A stretch of 64,000 bases of DNA from NCBI RefSeq assembly GCF_008801815.1, contig NZ_VZOX01000005.1; one strand, written 5' to 3'. Below the pieces are notes generated by a model. The model had not been told where the DNA came from, did not search any database, and was given only the letters and a program-made list of their open reading frames with translations. Source of the DNA: Edwardsiella anguillarum (lineage in GTDB: Bacteria > Pseudomonadota > Gammaproteobacteria > Enterobacterales > Enterobacteriaceae). The translations under genes and the position numbers were made by a program. Shown piece by piece: positions 52,174 to 61,452 of the stretch (positions within the stretch are counted from its first letter, which is position 1; each line of letters starts with the position of its first letter).

Positions 52174-53115
52174 CTACAGGCGCGTGTGCGCCTGGGGAAA
52201 GCGGGCCTTCAGCTGCGCGCGGGTCGGCGCGCCGTCGGGGCCGGGCTGACTGACCACGCAGGCGGCGACCTGATTGCCGAGATCGATGGCCTCCTCCAGC
52301 GCCAGGCCGAGGGCGAGCCCCGCCAGCACGCCGCCGCAGTGGGCATCCCCGGCGCCAATGGTATCGGCTACCGTTATCGGGTAGGCGGGCAGGTGCCGCT
52401 GACGGCCATCGCTGGCGCATAGCCAGGCACCGTGGGCGTCGAGGCGGCAGATCAGATGGATCCCGCGCTGGACGGCAAACGCCGACGCGACCGCCACCGG
52501 ATCGCCCGCGCCGCACAGCTGCGTGACCTCATCGCGGTTAAGGGTCAGCAGGCTGCCCGTGGGGAGCCGCTGCCACAGCGCCTCCGGCAGATGGGGCAGG
52601 CGCGGCCCGGGATCTAGCAGCAGGGTACAGCCGGACGGCAGGGCGTACATCCACTCGCACAGCGCCTGACCCCCGTCTCCCGCCAGCTCATAGCCGCTGA
52701 GATAAACCAGCGCCCCGGCGGGCAGCGCTATCTTCGCCAGCTGCGCCGCAGACCACTGCGTCTCGCAGCCGCTGACGCTGATAAACGTACGCTCCCCATC
52801 GGCCTCAACGCAGGCCAGACACCAGCCGTTATCCTGCTGCGGGTGACGCAGCAGCACCGGCAGCGCCAGCGCCGCCATGGCCTGTTCCGCCAGCGCGCCC
52901 CAGGGGCCGTTGCCGACCGGCATCCCGTTGATGACCGGGATCTCCAGGCGACACAGCGCCCGCGCCACGTTGAAGGCGCAGCCGCCGATGGTCCGCCCGT
53001 CTTCGCGGGCCTCCACATCCTCTCCCCGCCGCGGCAGACGCGGCAGGCTGAGGATCAGATCGCCGACGGCACCGCCGATGACGGCGACTGGGCGCGGCGT
53101 TTGCGTCGTTGTCAT
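52174..53115 (-). CDS. PfkB-family sugar or nucleoside kinase
   Basis: A 313-residue ribokinase-fold kinase. It has the N-terminal motif GGCAFNVARALCRLEIP and the C-terminal ATP/catalytic motif ITVADTIGAGDAHCGGVLAG with the base Asp in GAGD. It is downstream of an NCS1 permease with a 4-base overlap, so the permease probably imports its substrate. NCS1 transporters carry nucleobases and related compounds, which suggests a nucleoside-like substrate, such as pseudouridine or another ribonucleoside; this is inference. It is not PfkB of glycolysis. Confidence 0.8.
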   Translation of the reverse strand: MTTTQTPRPVAVIGGAVGDLILSLPRLPRRGEDVEAREDGRTIGGCAFNVARALCRLEIPVINGMPVGNGPWGALAEQAMAALALPVLLRHPQQDNGWCLACVEADGERTFISVSGCETQWSAAQLAKIALPAGALVYLSGYELAGDGGQALCEWMYALPSGCTLLLDPGPRLPHLPEALWQRLPTGSLLTLNRDEVTQLCGAGDPVAVASAFAVQRGIHLICRLDAHGAWLCASDGRQRHLPAYPITVADTIGAGDAHCGGVLAGLALGLALEEAIDLGNQVAACVVSQPGPDGAPTRAQLKARFPQAHTRL

Positions 53116-54506
53116 GCTTTTTTCCTCATGCCGACCAGCAGAGCGTAGCTAAACAGACTGATCAGGAAGGCGACGAACAGCCCCAGGCTGGAGTCGGCGA
53201 AGACGCCGATGGCCAGCGGGCCGTCGATAAAGCCGGTGCGGGTCACCATCAGCCCGCACAGCGCGCCGAGCAGCCAGCACAGCAGCGGGCCGACGCGCAC
53301 GCCGGCGTTGCTGCCGCGCAGATCGAACAGCTGGCTGTCGCTATAGCCTTGATGGCGGCGCAGGCAGACATAGTCGACCAGGAAGATGGCTTCCCAGGCG
53401 GCCAGGAAGACGCCGCAGCACAGCAGGAAGGCGACGAAAGGCCCCATAAAGTCGCCGGCGACGAACAGAATGTACAGGGCGATGCCCAGCACGATTGCGG
53501 CATCGAGCGTTACCGCCCAGATCTGGCGGATCTTAACCCCGATGGTCAACAGGTTCAGGCTGGCGGAGTAAAGGCTGAGCACGGCGATGGTCACGATGCC
53601 CGCCGTAGCGGCCAGCAGATAGGGGATGGACATCCAGCGCGGCAGCACCGAGCCTATCAGGGCGATGGGGTTTTCTGCCGCGGCCAGATCGGGCAGGCGG
53701 GCTGAGAGCAGGATCCCGGCCAGCATCAGCAGGCACAGGGGCAGCGCGGCGCCGCCGGTGACGGCGGCGAAGATGTGGCTCTCTTTGCTCTTGGCGGACT
53801 GATAGCGGCTGTAGTCGGCGCCGGCGATAGCCCAGCTGATACCGGTGCCGGCGGCGATCACCGACACGGCCGGCAGGAAGGCGGTCAGCCAGCTGCCGGA
53901 GGGCATCGCCAGTACGGCCTGCCAGGGGGTGGTAAACAGGATATAGCCGACCACGATCAGGGTCATGGTGCCGAAGATGCGGGTAAACCAGCGCTGGATA
54001 GCGGCGACGGCCGTCTGTCCCAGCAGGCTGACGGCGATGGCCAAGCCGGCAAACAGCACCAGGCACACCAGGGTGAGACCGTGTCCGCCCGGGACGCCGC
54101 AGGCCTGCAGCAGCGCGGCCAGGGTCAGGGTTCCGGTGATGATGTTGACCGCCTCCCAGCCCATCAGGTTGATCCAGCTGAACAGGGTGGGGGCGATGTT
54201 ACCGCGGATGCCAAAGATGGCGCGGGAGAGGGTCAGGGTAGAGGTGCGGCCGCGTTTACCGGCAAAGCTGAAGTAGCCGACCAGGCAGAAGCTCATCACC
54301 CCGAGCAGGGCGGCCAGTATCGCCTGTACAAAGGAGAGGCCAAAGCTGACGATGATCGCGCCGTAGACCACGCCTAAAATACCGATATTGGCGGCAGACC
54401 AGATCCAGAACAGCTCGCTGGGGGTACTGCGGCACGCCGGCTCGGGAACCCGATCGATGCCGATATTCTCTACCTGCCAGGCGGGGTTGGCGTTGGTTTC
54501 ACTCAT
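53112..54506 (-). CDS. NCS1-family nucleobase permease (CodB-like)
   Basis: A 464-residue inner-membrane transporter with about 12 helices. SAANIGILGVVYGAIIVSFGLSF and GRTSTLTLSRAIFGIRGN resemble the substrate-binding region of cytosine permease, and ISWAIAGADYSRYQ is the conserved NCS1 motif. ATG at 54506 is chosen; a GTG at 54518 would sit against the AAAGGA ribosome site. The kinase gene overlaps its end. Without codA-type deaminase nearby, cytosine specificity is not supported; substrate unknown. Confidence 0.85.
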   Translation of the reverse strand: MSETNANPAWQVENIGIDRVPEPACRSTPSELFWIWSAANIGILGVVYGAIIVSFGLSFVQAILAALLGVMSFCLVGYFSFAGKRGRTSTLTLSRAIFGIRGNIAPTLFSWINLMGWEAVNIITGTLTLAALLQACGVPGGHGLTLVCLVLFAGLAIAVSLLGQTAVAAIQRWFTRIFGTMTLIVVGYILFTTPWQAVLAMPSGSWLTAFLPAVSVIAAGTGISWAIAGADYSRYQSAKSKESHIFAAVTGGAALPLCLLMLAGILLSARLPDLAAAENPIALIGSVLPRWMSIPYLLAATAGIVTIAVLSLYSASLNLLTIGVKIRQIWAVTLDAAIVLGIALYILFVAGDFMGPFVAFLLCCGVFLAAWEAIFLVDYVCLRRHQGYSDSQLFDLRGSNAGVRVGPLLCWLLGALCGLMVTRTGFIDGPLAIGVFADSSLGLFVAFLISLFSYALLVGMRKKA

Positions 54507-54741
54507 TCTACAATTCACTCCTTTGTCATTGGCTCGTGCTGCTTACACCGTGGCGGGTCGCATCATTCCCGGCCGTGCGACGGCGCCGCGCACGGGAGGG
54601 AGGGAAATCCATTCGCGCACAGTCTACTGGCACACCCATAGGATGCCAATATAAAACCGCTATAGATAAGCCATGCTGAGGTGTTATTGCGGAGAAAACG
54701 GCGGGACTGCGCCCGCCGACAGGAGAAACGTTTGTCTTGGC

Positions 54742-55524
54742 TCAGCGCCGCAGGTGGATCTGGGGGCCGCCGGTTTCGGGGTGGCGTCCCGCCGCCAGAT
54801 CGGCCCGATACCAGTGTGACAGCAGCGCCGGATCCAGTACTTGCTCCGGTGTTCCGCTGGCGACCAGCGTCCCCTGGTGCAATAGCAGGATGCGATCGGC
54901 ATACAGGGCGGCCAGATTGAGATCGTGCAGGATACAGCAGACCGAGAGCGGCTCGCGGCGGGTCATCCCGTGCAGCAGGCGCAGCAGGTGCTGCTGGTGA
55001 AACAGATCGAGCGCAGAGGTCGGCTCGTCGAGAAATAGCCAGCGCGGCTGGGGGGTGGGATGCCACAGCTGGGCCAGCGCTCGCGCCAGCTGTACCCGCT
55101 GCTGTTCGCCGCCGGAGAGTGTGCGATAGTCGCGATCCGCCAGCGCCAGGCAGCCGCTCTGCTGCATCACCGTCTGCAGCGCCTGCTGCTGTCCCTCGGG
55201 GCAGGGTGAGCGCCCCATGGCGATCACCTCGCGTACGCTAAAGGGAAAGGCCAGCGCGCTGTGCTGGCGCATCACCGCCCGTCGCTGTGCCAGCTGCTGC
55301 GCAGGCCATGCGGCCAGCTCCTTCCCCAGCAGGGTGCAGCGCCCGCTGTCCGGGCGTAAATAGCCCGCAAGCAGTCGCATCAGGGTCGATTTTCCCGCCC
55401 CGTTGGGGCCGATAATGACCACCAGCTCGGCGCAGGGCAGGGTCAGCGACACCTGGCGGATCAGCGTTCGGCCATGATCGCTATAGGTGAGCTGCTCGGC
55501 CTGCAGTCTGGGGTTATTGGCCAT
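54742..55524 (-). CDS. hmuV: Haemin ABC transporter ATPase HmuV
   Basis: HmuV powers haem import across the inner membrane. The 260 residues have Walker A GPNGAGKS, LSGGEQQRVQLARAL and WLFLDEPTSALD. It overlaps hmuU by 11 bases and ends the hemP-hmuRSTUV operon. Family members of the FecCD class are similar; the genes upstream define it as haem-specific. Confidence 0.94.
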   Translation of the reverse strand: MANNPRLQAEQLTYSDHGRTLIRQVSLTLPCAELVVIIGPNGAGKSTLMRLLAGYLRPDSGRCTLLGKELAAWPAQQLAQRRAVMRQHSALAFPFSVREVIAMGRSPCPEGQQQALQTVMQQSGCLALADRDYRTLSGGEQQRVQLARALAQLWHPTPQPRWLFLDEPTSALDLFHQQHLLRLLHGMTRREPLSVCCILHDLNLAALYADRILLLHQGTLVASGTPEQVLDPALLSHWYRADLAAGRHPETGGPQIHLRR

Positions 55525-56515
55525 GACTTACCTCCCGGTAGCGCAGTATCAGCCAGAGAAAATAGGGGCCGCCCAGTAGGCTGGTCAGCATCCCGACCGG
55601 CATTTCCGCCGGGGCCGCCAGGGTGCGGGCCAGGGTGTCGGCCAGCAGCAGCAGGCAGGCGCCGCCCAGGGCTGCGCAGGGCAATAGCCAGCGGTGATCG
55701 GCGCCGAGCCGCAGGCGGAACAGGTGGGGAATCACCAGGCCGATAAAGCCAATGACGCCGCTGACTGCCACCGCGCTGCCGACCAGGATGGCGCTGAGAA
55801 GCAAGAGCTGGCGCTTGGTGCGCGCCACGTCGAGCCCGAGGTAGTGGGCCTCCTCATCGCCCAGCTGCAGCAGGTTCAGGCGCTGGGCCCGGGTGAGCGC
55901 GAACAGGCTGGCCGGCAGGATCAGCAGGGCGCTGGCGCCCAGCGTATGCCATTCGCTGCGCGACAGAGTTCCCATGCTCCATAGGGTGAACTGGCGCAGC
56001 TGCTGATCGTCGCTCAGGTAGCTCAGCACCCCGACCAGGGCAAAGCAGAGGGCGTTAATGGCGATCCCGGCGAGCAATAATCGTGACAGTGTCACTGATG
56101 CACCGCGGCTGAGGAGATAAATCAGCAGCGAAATGGCCAGGCTACCGCCAAACGCCGCCAGCATTTGGGCATACAGCGCTAGCAGCGGCGAGAGCGCCAG
56201 CGGGAGCACGATGGTCAGCGCCACGCACAGCGCAGCGCCGCTGCTGATCCCCAGCAGGGCGGGATCGGCCAGCGGGTTGCGGAACAGCCCCTGCATAAGG
56301 GTGCCGGAGACGGCCAGCGCAATACCGATAACCGCCGCCAGCAGCACTCGCGGCAGGCGGATGTTGAGCCAGATCTGCCACTGGAGGGGATCGCTGTCGC
56401 GCAGCAGCGCGACGGGCGACAGGCGCAGTGCGCCCAGGTGGGCGGCGGCCAGCGTGGTCAGCATCAATAGACCCAGTAGCAGCGCCAGCGTCAGGCGCGG
56501 TGAACGACGGATCAT
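55514..56515 (-). CDS. hmuU: Haemin ABC transporter permease HmuU
   Basis: A 333-residue FecCD-family permease with about ten transmembrane helices. Characteristic motifs are RLPRVLLAAVIGIALAVSGTLMQGLFRNPLADPALLGISSGA and VSGVIGFIGLVIPHLFRL. ATGA overlap with hmuT upstream and 11-base overlap with hmuV downstream indicate coupled translation. Confidence 0.94.
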   Translation of the reverse strand: MIRRSPRLTLALLLGLLMLTTLAAAHLGALRLSPVALLRDSDPLQWQIWLNIRLPRVLLAAVIGIALAVSGTLMQGLFRNPLADPALLGISSGAALCVALTIVLPLALSPLLALYAQMLAAFGGSLAISLLIYLLSRGASVTLSRLLLAGIAINALCFALVGVLSYLSDDQQLRQFTLWSMGTLSRSEWHTLGASALLILPASLFALTRAQRLNLLQLGDEEAHYLGLDVARTKRQLLLLSAILVGSAVAVSGVIGFIGLVIPHLFRLRLGADHRWLLPCAALGGACLLLLADTLARTLAAPAEMPVGMLTSLLGGPYFLWLILRYREVSHGQ

Positions 56516-57342
56516 GGTCGCTGTGCCTGCTCAGCCGCGTTACGCAGGGCGGCCAGCGCATCTGGTGTGCCGAGGGTAAAGCCCAGCAGCGCCATGTCAT
56601 CCAGCACCAGGACCCGCTTTTCGCGCGCCGCCGGCGTTTGGGCCATCCCGGGCAGCGTCCATACCCGCTCCGGGCCTCCCAGCGCCTTGGCGCCATCGCG
56701 GCTGATCAGGATCAGATCCGGCTGGGCGGCGATGACCCCCTCCTGGGAGAGCGGCCGGTAGCGGTTAAAGCCCTGCATGGCATTCTTGCCCCCGGCGGCG
56801 CGGATGATGGCGTCAGCGGCGGTCTGGCCTCCGGCCGCCATCGGCGTCATGCCGCTGTGGCTGAGGATAAACAGCACCCGGGTCGAGAGGGGCGAACGCG
56901 GGATGGTGGCCAGGCGCCGCTGGTAGTCCTCGATCAGCGCCTGTCCCTGCGCTTCGCGCCCCAGCGCGCTGGCCAGCCGGTGGATTTTGTCGCCGACGGC
57001 CTCCAGGCGGTTGACGCTGGCCACCGGTACCACGGTGACGCCTACCGCGCTTATCTGTGACAGCGCGATGGCCGGCTGAGCCTGATCGCTGGTGAGCAGC
57101 CGGGTCGGTTTCAGAGCGAGGATACCCTCTGCGTTGAGCTGGCGCATATAGCCTACGTCCGGCAGTGCGGCGGCGGCGGCAGGCTGGGTGCTGGTGCTGT
57201 CCCGGGCGACGACCAGATCGCCCGCCCCCAGGGCAAACACGATCTCCGTCACGTCACCGCCGATGGTGATCAGGCGTTCACCGGCCTGGGCGCCGACGCT
57301 GCACAGCGCCAGCAGCAGTATTGCCGAGGTGATTCTGGTCAT
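56512..57342 (-). CDS. hmuT: Periplasmic haem-binding protein HmuT
   Basis: HmuT carries haem from the TonB receptor to HmuUV. The 276-residue precursor has a signal peptide ending AQA-GE and a class III binding fold: RLITIGGDVTEIVFALGAGDLVVARDSTS, LPDVGYMRQLNAEGILALKP with the haem-ligand Tyr. A 17-codon longer frame is not conserved. Start and hmuS stop overlap as TAATG. Confidence 0.93.
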   Translation of the reverse strand: MTRITSAILLLALCSVGAQAGERLITIGGDVTEIVFALGAGDLVVARDSTSTQPAAAAALPDVGYMRQLNAEGILALKPTRLLTSDQAQPAIALSQISAVGVTVVPVASVNRLEAVGDKIHRLASALGREAQGQALIEDYQRRLATIPRSPLSTRVLFILSHSGMTPMAAGGQTAADAIIRAAGGKNAMQGFNRYRPLSQEGVIAAQPDLILISRDGAKALGGPERVWTLPGMAQTPAAREKRVLVLDDMALLGFTLGTPDALAALRNAAEQAQRP

Positions 57343-58379
57343 TATGCCTGCTCCTGTGTCAGCGGCGCCAGGGCCGCCAGCTGCTCGCGCCACTGCGTCT
57401 GCTCCGCCTTGCCTTCGGTGCGCTGGCCGAACAGCTGGGCTATCTGGGTGCCGTCGGCGGCGAACAGCTCCAGGCTGCTAACCATGCCATCGCGGGTCGG
57501 TTTACGGGTGATCCAGCTCTCCGCGATGGCCGGGGCGAACAGGTGCAGGGTAAAGCGCGGATTAAAGACGTTGAGCCATTGATCCTGCGGGGTCAGCCTG
57601 GCGATTTCACCGGTGAAGATCTGCACGCAGCCACGGTTACCGACGAAGATCATGATCTCATTCTGGCACCGCTGCGCCTGGGTCAGGATCTGCTGCAGAG
57701 CGACGTTGTCTACCCGGCAGGCCAGATCATCGGCGACGGCGGCAAAGGCCTGCTGGCGGCTGACGCCATGGCGCTGCAGCAGCGGGAAAAACTGGTGTAC
57801 ATCGGTCATGGCGCGCCATTCGCGCTCCAGCGCGGCGGCGTCCAGCGCCGGTGCGGCGGCAGGGGCGCGCGCGCAGAGGCCGGGGAAGGCCGGATTCCCG
57901 TCGCCGGTGAAGCGGGAGACCAGCGCGTGCCAGGCCGCCATATCGCTCTCTTGGGTAGCATAGATCTTATGTACGGCGTCGCCCTGTGGGTCAAAGCACT
58001 GCAGGCTAAAGCGCTCGCCGCGCGCGCTCTGCTCACGCAGGGCAAAGGCGGCGTGCCAATGCTGTAAAAACAGGCGCAGATCCAGCGCCCGCGGGTTGAG
58101 GATCAGCCCGCTGTGGTCGCTCAGGTGCGCGTTGTCATAGCGCCCCAGATGCTCATGTACGGCATACTCGTTGCGGGTGATGGCGTTAACCTCGCCCAGC
58201 GCGGCACAGGCCGTCAACAGAGCCGCGGCGTCAGCGTACAGACGGACGGCGTCGTGGCCGACGCGGGCCCGGGTCAACTCGCCCTCGCTGACGCCCAAAA
58301 TCTGCGCCAGATCGCGGGCGTAGGCGCGCGGGTGCTGCTGGCGGGCGTTCAGGTAGCGGGTATACAGGTCATGGCTCAT
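57342..58379 (-). CDS. hmuS: Haem-handling protein HmuS (ChuS family)
   Basis: HmuS/ChuS binds haem in the cytoplasm; ChuS was reported to degrade haem aerobically. The 345 residues show the duplicated family fold: LYADAAALLTACAALGEVNAITRNEYAVHEHLGRY in the first half and VDNVALQQILTQAQ...IMIFVGNRGCVQIFTGEI in the second, matching the two-domain architecture. Length equals ChuS (342). It lies between hmuR and hmuT as usual. Confidence 0.93.
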   Translation of the reverse strand: MSHDLYTRYLNARQQHPRAYARDLAQILGVSEGELTRARVGHDAVRLYADAAALLTACAALGEVNAITRNEYAVHEHLGRYDNAHLSDHSGLILNPRALDLRLFLQHWHAAFALREQSARGERFSLQCFDPQGDAVHKIYATQESDMAAWHALVSRFTGDGNPAFPGLCARAPAAAPALDAAALEREWRAMTDVHQFFPLLQRHGVSRQQAFAAVADDLACRVDNVALQQILTQAQRCQNEIMIFVGNRGCVQIFTGEIARLTPQDQWLNVFNPRFTLHLFAPAIAESWITRKPTRDGMVSSLELFAADGTQIAQLFGQRTEGKAEQTQWREQLAALAPLTQEQA

Positions 58380-58445
58380 GCAAAGATCCTTTTTTATGGT
58401 GCAGGTGAAAACAGGGCGTGCTAACGCCCCGGGGTGAAAATCACG

Positions 58446-60443
58446 CTACCACTGGTAGCTGAGCAGCAGACGGGCGCCGCGGCCATCCTGCAGCGCGCCG
58501 CTCGGCGCGTAGTAGGCCTTGTCAAACGCATTGCTCAGGACGGTGGTGGCGCTGAACTGGTTGCCCAGCGCCGGGGTGCGGTAGCTGACATAGAAGTCAT
58601 TGACGCCATAGCCGGCCTGCGGCTGTGTCCGGCTGTCGTTGGTGTAGAAGGCGGCGGCAAAGGTACCGACCCAGCCGACGGAGAAGCCGCTGTGGGCCAG
58701 CGGAATATCTAGCCGGTTGCTGAGGGTGTCCGGCGTCCCGTTGGCAATCCAGTCGCCGCTTTGGCTGTTTTTTCCGCGGGTGCGGTTATAGGCCGATTCC
58801 CAGCTAAACCGATCGCTGCGGTAGTTCAGCACGACGTCCCAGCCCCACAGTTTGACATCGTCAACGTTGATCGAGGTGGTATAAAACTGGCGCTTGGCGA
58901 AGTCGTTGACCACCTGCGTATCGATATAGTTCTTGGCGCGGGTGCCAAAGTAGCTGGACTTGAACTGCAGGCTGTCGCCCTCGGCCAGCAGATCGTCGAA
59001 GCGTAGCCCAAAGCCGGCCTCTTGGGTGGTGTTGCTCTCCGGGCGCAGGTTGGGGTTGGGACGCCAGTAGTTGACAAAGGGCCCGATGCTGAAGTGGCGG
59101 CCGTCGTTGTAAATCTCCCCGATGGTCGGCGCCCGGAAGGCCTGGGCGTAGCTGGTAAATAGCATCAGCCAGTCGGCCGGGGTAACGGTAACGGCCGCCC
59201 GGGACGACCACTTGTTCGCGCTGATATCGCCATGGCTGTCGCTGTGGGCCCGGTAGTTATCGTAGCGGGTGCCGGCCACCAGGCTGACGGGCAGATCGCG
59301 CAGGGTTATCTCATCCTGCAGCCAGCCCGAGGCAAAGCGGATGTCCGCCTGGGGATAGGCGCTGGCGCCGCCGCCCGGACGCTGGCTTTGGCCGTAGGCT
59401 TCGCTACCGTAGGTAAACAGGTGGGCGGCAGGGCCGTCAGTCCACAGACGGCTGCGGTTTTCCGCCCGTAGCCCCAGAGTTCGCTGGGTTCGGCTTTCCT
59501 CGCTTTCTCCCTGGGGACTGGCGGTAATCCGGACGTCGGAGTAGTACGGCCGCAGGCCGGCATCCAGCCAGGTACTCTCCAGCGGTTTGAGGCGGTACTC
59601 CAGCTGCAGATCGCGCTGGATAGTGTCGCGACGGGTCATGACGCTGCGGGCGCTGGCCTGGATATCCTGCGGATTTTTGGGCTCACGGGCGGCGTTGTCG
59701 TAATAGCGCAGGCTGGCGCGTAGCGATTGGGCATCGTCGATGAGCCAGGTGCCTTTGGCTAACAGGTTGCCGATAGTTTCGCGGTTGGCGGCGCGCTCCC
59801 CGCCGCCGAGGCGCAGGTCGCCGCGTTGGCGGGTGCTAAAGGAGAGCAGGCCGTCCAGCGTATCGCTGCGGGCGTAGGCGCTGGCACCCAGGCCCAGGCT
59901 GTGATCCTGGGTGCCGCCGCTGGCAAACAGGCGGTAGCCGCTTGTTTTCCCCGGTAACAGTAGGTCGGCGGCATCGACGGTCTGGTAGGCGATGACGCCG
60001 CCCAGCGCGCCGTTGCCATACAGCAGGGCGCCGGGGCCGCGCACCACCTCGACCCGTTTGATCAGCGCCGGATCGAGAAACGTCCCGTTCAGATGACCTG
60101 TGTCGGTTCCCTGGCGTACGCCATCGACCAGGACCAGAACGCCGCGGTTATCGTAGCCGCGCAGCGTGATGTCCTGGCCATTGCTGCGACCGACGCCGCT
60201 CAGGCTGAGCCCCGGGACATTGCGCAGCATCTCCGGCGCGGAGGCCGCGCTGGCGGCCACCGGGTCCTGCTGGTCGATGACGGTGACCATCATGGGGGCG
60301 CTGAAGCTGTCGCGCTGGTTTCCGGTGGCGATAACGGTCACACTGTCGCCGCTCTCCGCGGCCAGCAGCAGGGTGGGGGTCAGTAGGATGGCGCCGATGG
60401 CCAGGGTAAGCGGCCGCAGGGCAGGGTTGAAAAGCATAGGCAT
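58446..60443 (-). CDS. hmuR: TonB-dependent haem receptor HmuR
   Basis: HmuR is the outer-membrane beta-barrel receptor for haem or haemoproteins. The 665-residue precursor has a signal peptide ending LLAA-ES, a TonB box-like DSVTVIA, a plug (RNVPGLSLSGVGRSNGQDITLRGYDNRGVLVLVDGVRQG) and a 22-strand barrel. The haem-receptor motif AFRAPTIGEIYNDGRHF...NPNLRPE keeps the FRAP and NPNL boxes and the intervening His. It ends in Trp (LLLSYQW), as TonB receptors usually do. Confidence 0.95.
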   Translation of the reverse strand: MPMLFNPALRPLTLAIGAILLTPTLLLAAESGDSVTVIATGNQRDSFSAPMMVTVIDQQDPVAASAASAPEMLRNVPGLSLSGVGRSNGQDITLRGYDNRGVLVLVDGVRQGTDTGHLNGTFLDPALIKRVEVVRGPGALLYGNGALGGVIAYQTVDAADLLLPGKTSGYRLFASGGTQDHSLGLGASAYARSDTLDGLLSFSTRQRGDLRLGGGERAANRETIGNLLAKGTWLIDDAQSLRASLRYYDNAAREPKNPQDIQASARSVMTRRDTIQRDLQLEYRLKPLESTWLDAGLRPYYSDVRITASPQGESEESRTQRTLGLRAENRSRLWTDGPAAHLFTYGSEAYGQSQRPGGGASAYPQADIRFASGWLQDEITLRDLPVSLVAGTRYDNYRAHSDSHGDISANKWSSRAAVTVTPADWLMLFTSYAQAFRAPTIGEIYNDGRHFSIGPFVNYWRPNPNLRPESNTTQEAGFGLRFDDLLAEGDSLQFKSSYFGTRAKNYIDTQVVNDFAKRQFYTTSINVDDVKLWGWDVVLNYRSDRFSWESAYNRTRGKNSQSGDWIANGTPDTLSNRLDIPLAHSGFSVGWVGTFAAAFYTNDSRTQPQAGYGVNDFYVSYRTPALGNQFSATTVLSNAFDKAYYAPSGALQDGRGARLLLSYQW

Positions 60444-60554
60444 GACTCAACACTCCAAATGTAATATGGCATTGGGACTGCTGGCTGCCTTGCCGCACCG
60501 CGGGTATGCGGCGGGCTGGGTGGCTGGCAAAACGGTGTCAGGGCGTTATGACAT

Positions 60555-60737
60555 CTATTTAGTCAGGATCAGTTTGCCCGATCGGGTCTGGCGTAGCTGG
60601 TAGTGTTCTCCCTGGTGGGTAATGGTCACTCGGCCTTCCTGACCGAGCAGGGTGTGACTGGCGATGGTGCTGCCCGGCGGCGCAGTACGCTCGTGCGTCA
60701 CTCTGGTACGGGGTGAATCGGGGGTCGCTTTTTCCAT
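60555..60737 (-). CDS. hemP: Haemin uptake protein HemP
   Basis: A 60-residue regulator-like protein found at the start of enterobacterial haem operons. It has the HemP motif SHTLLGQEGRVTITHQGEHYQLRQTRSGKLILTK. The start at 60737 (MEKATPDS) is preferred over a 25-codon upstream extension. It is the first gene of the operon and lies 52 bases downstream of a Fur box; HemP is reported to support hmuR expression in related bacteria. Confidence 0.88.
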   Translation of the reverse strand: MEKATPDSPRTRVTHERTAPPGSTIASHTLLGQEGRVTITHQGEHYQLRQTRSGKLILTK

Positions 60738-60770
60738 AGTGAGTACGTAGGATAAAATTCCGCTCTTCAT

Positions 60771-60789
60771 CTTAATGATAATCATTATC
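60771..60789 (-). promoter_or_regulatory. Fur box of the hemP-hmu operon
   Basis: cttAATGATAATCATTATC matches 17 of 19 positions of the Fur consensus GATAATGATAATCATTATC, upstream of hemP on the minus strand. It predicts repression under iron-rich conditions. Confidence 0.92.
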
Positions 60790-60819
60790 GTATAAGCCGC
60801 CGGCGACGGCAAGCAGTTT

Positions 60820-61452
60820 TTAGCGTGCCTGGCGCTCGGGCGGCGTCAGATGGCGGTCTACCAGCGTGTGGATCTGCCCCCAGGCCTGCGGCATCTCCAT
60901 CAGACGGTACATCCACTGCGCCAGATCGGCGCGGCGCACCAGACCGTGGTGCGGCGTCCGGTGCAACGTGGCCTGCCCGCTGGCGTCGCCATCCAGCAGC
61001 CCGCCGGGGCGCAGAATGCAAAAGTCCATACCGCTACTCTGCAGCCAGCACTCCGCCAGGCTCTTTTCCCGCACCGCGTGGCCGAAGGCGGCGCGGGCGC
61101 GCGGCGACAGCAGTGGCCAGCTCTCCCCGCAGCCCAGCGACGTCACTAACAGCATCCGGGCGATCCCCTGTTCGACGGCGCAATCGATAATTGCCCGGTG
61201 GGCGAGATAGTCGTGACCGCCGCCGCCCAGGGTGGAGAGGATCGCGCTGTGTGGGCCCGCCTGACGGTATAGCACCCCCAGCGCCTGTGTATCACAGGCA
61301 TCGCCCAGCGTGACCTGAACGCCGAGATTGTGCAGGCGTTGGGCCTGGGCCTCCTTACGCACCAGGGCATACAGCGGGCGATGGCCCGCCGCCCGCTGTG
61401 CCAACGCCAGGCCGGCGCCCTGTCCGGCGCCAAACAGGATCCACGGCGTCAT
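60820..61452 (-). CDS. chuY: NAD(P)-binding protein, ChuY family (anaerobilin reductase)
   Basis: A 210-residue Rossmann protein of the NmrA/atypical SDR type: the dinucleotide motif LFGAGQGAGLALAQ opens it and STLGGGGHDYLAHRAI and LRPGGLLDGD follow. In E. coli O157, ChuY reduces anaerobilin, the product made from haem by the radical-SAM enzyme ChuW. Here the gene sits in the order chuW-chuX-chuY with a 4-base overlap with chuX, the same as there. The true start is the ATG at 61452; the 45-codon extension lies within chuX. Confidence 0.82.
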   Translation of the reverse strand: MTPWILFGAGQGAGLALAQRAAGHRPLYALVRKEAQAQRLHNLGVQVTLGDACDTQALGVLYRQAGPHSAILSTLGGGGHDYLAHRAIIDCAVEQGIARMLLVTSLGCGESWPLLSPRARAAFGHAVREKSLAECWLQSSGMDFCILRPGGLLDGDASGQATLHRTPHHGLVRRADLAQWMYRLMEMPQAWGQIHTLVDRHLTPPERQAR

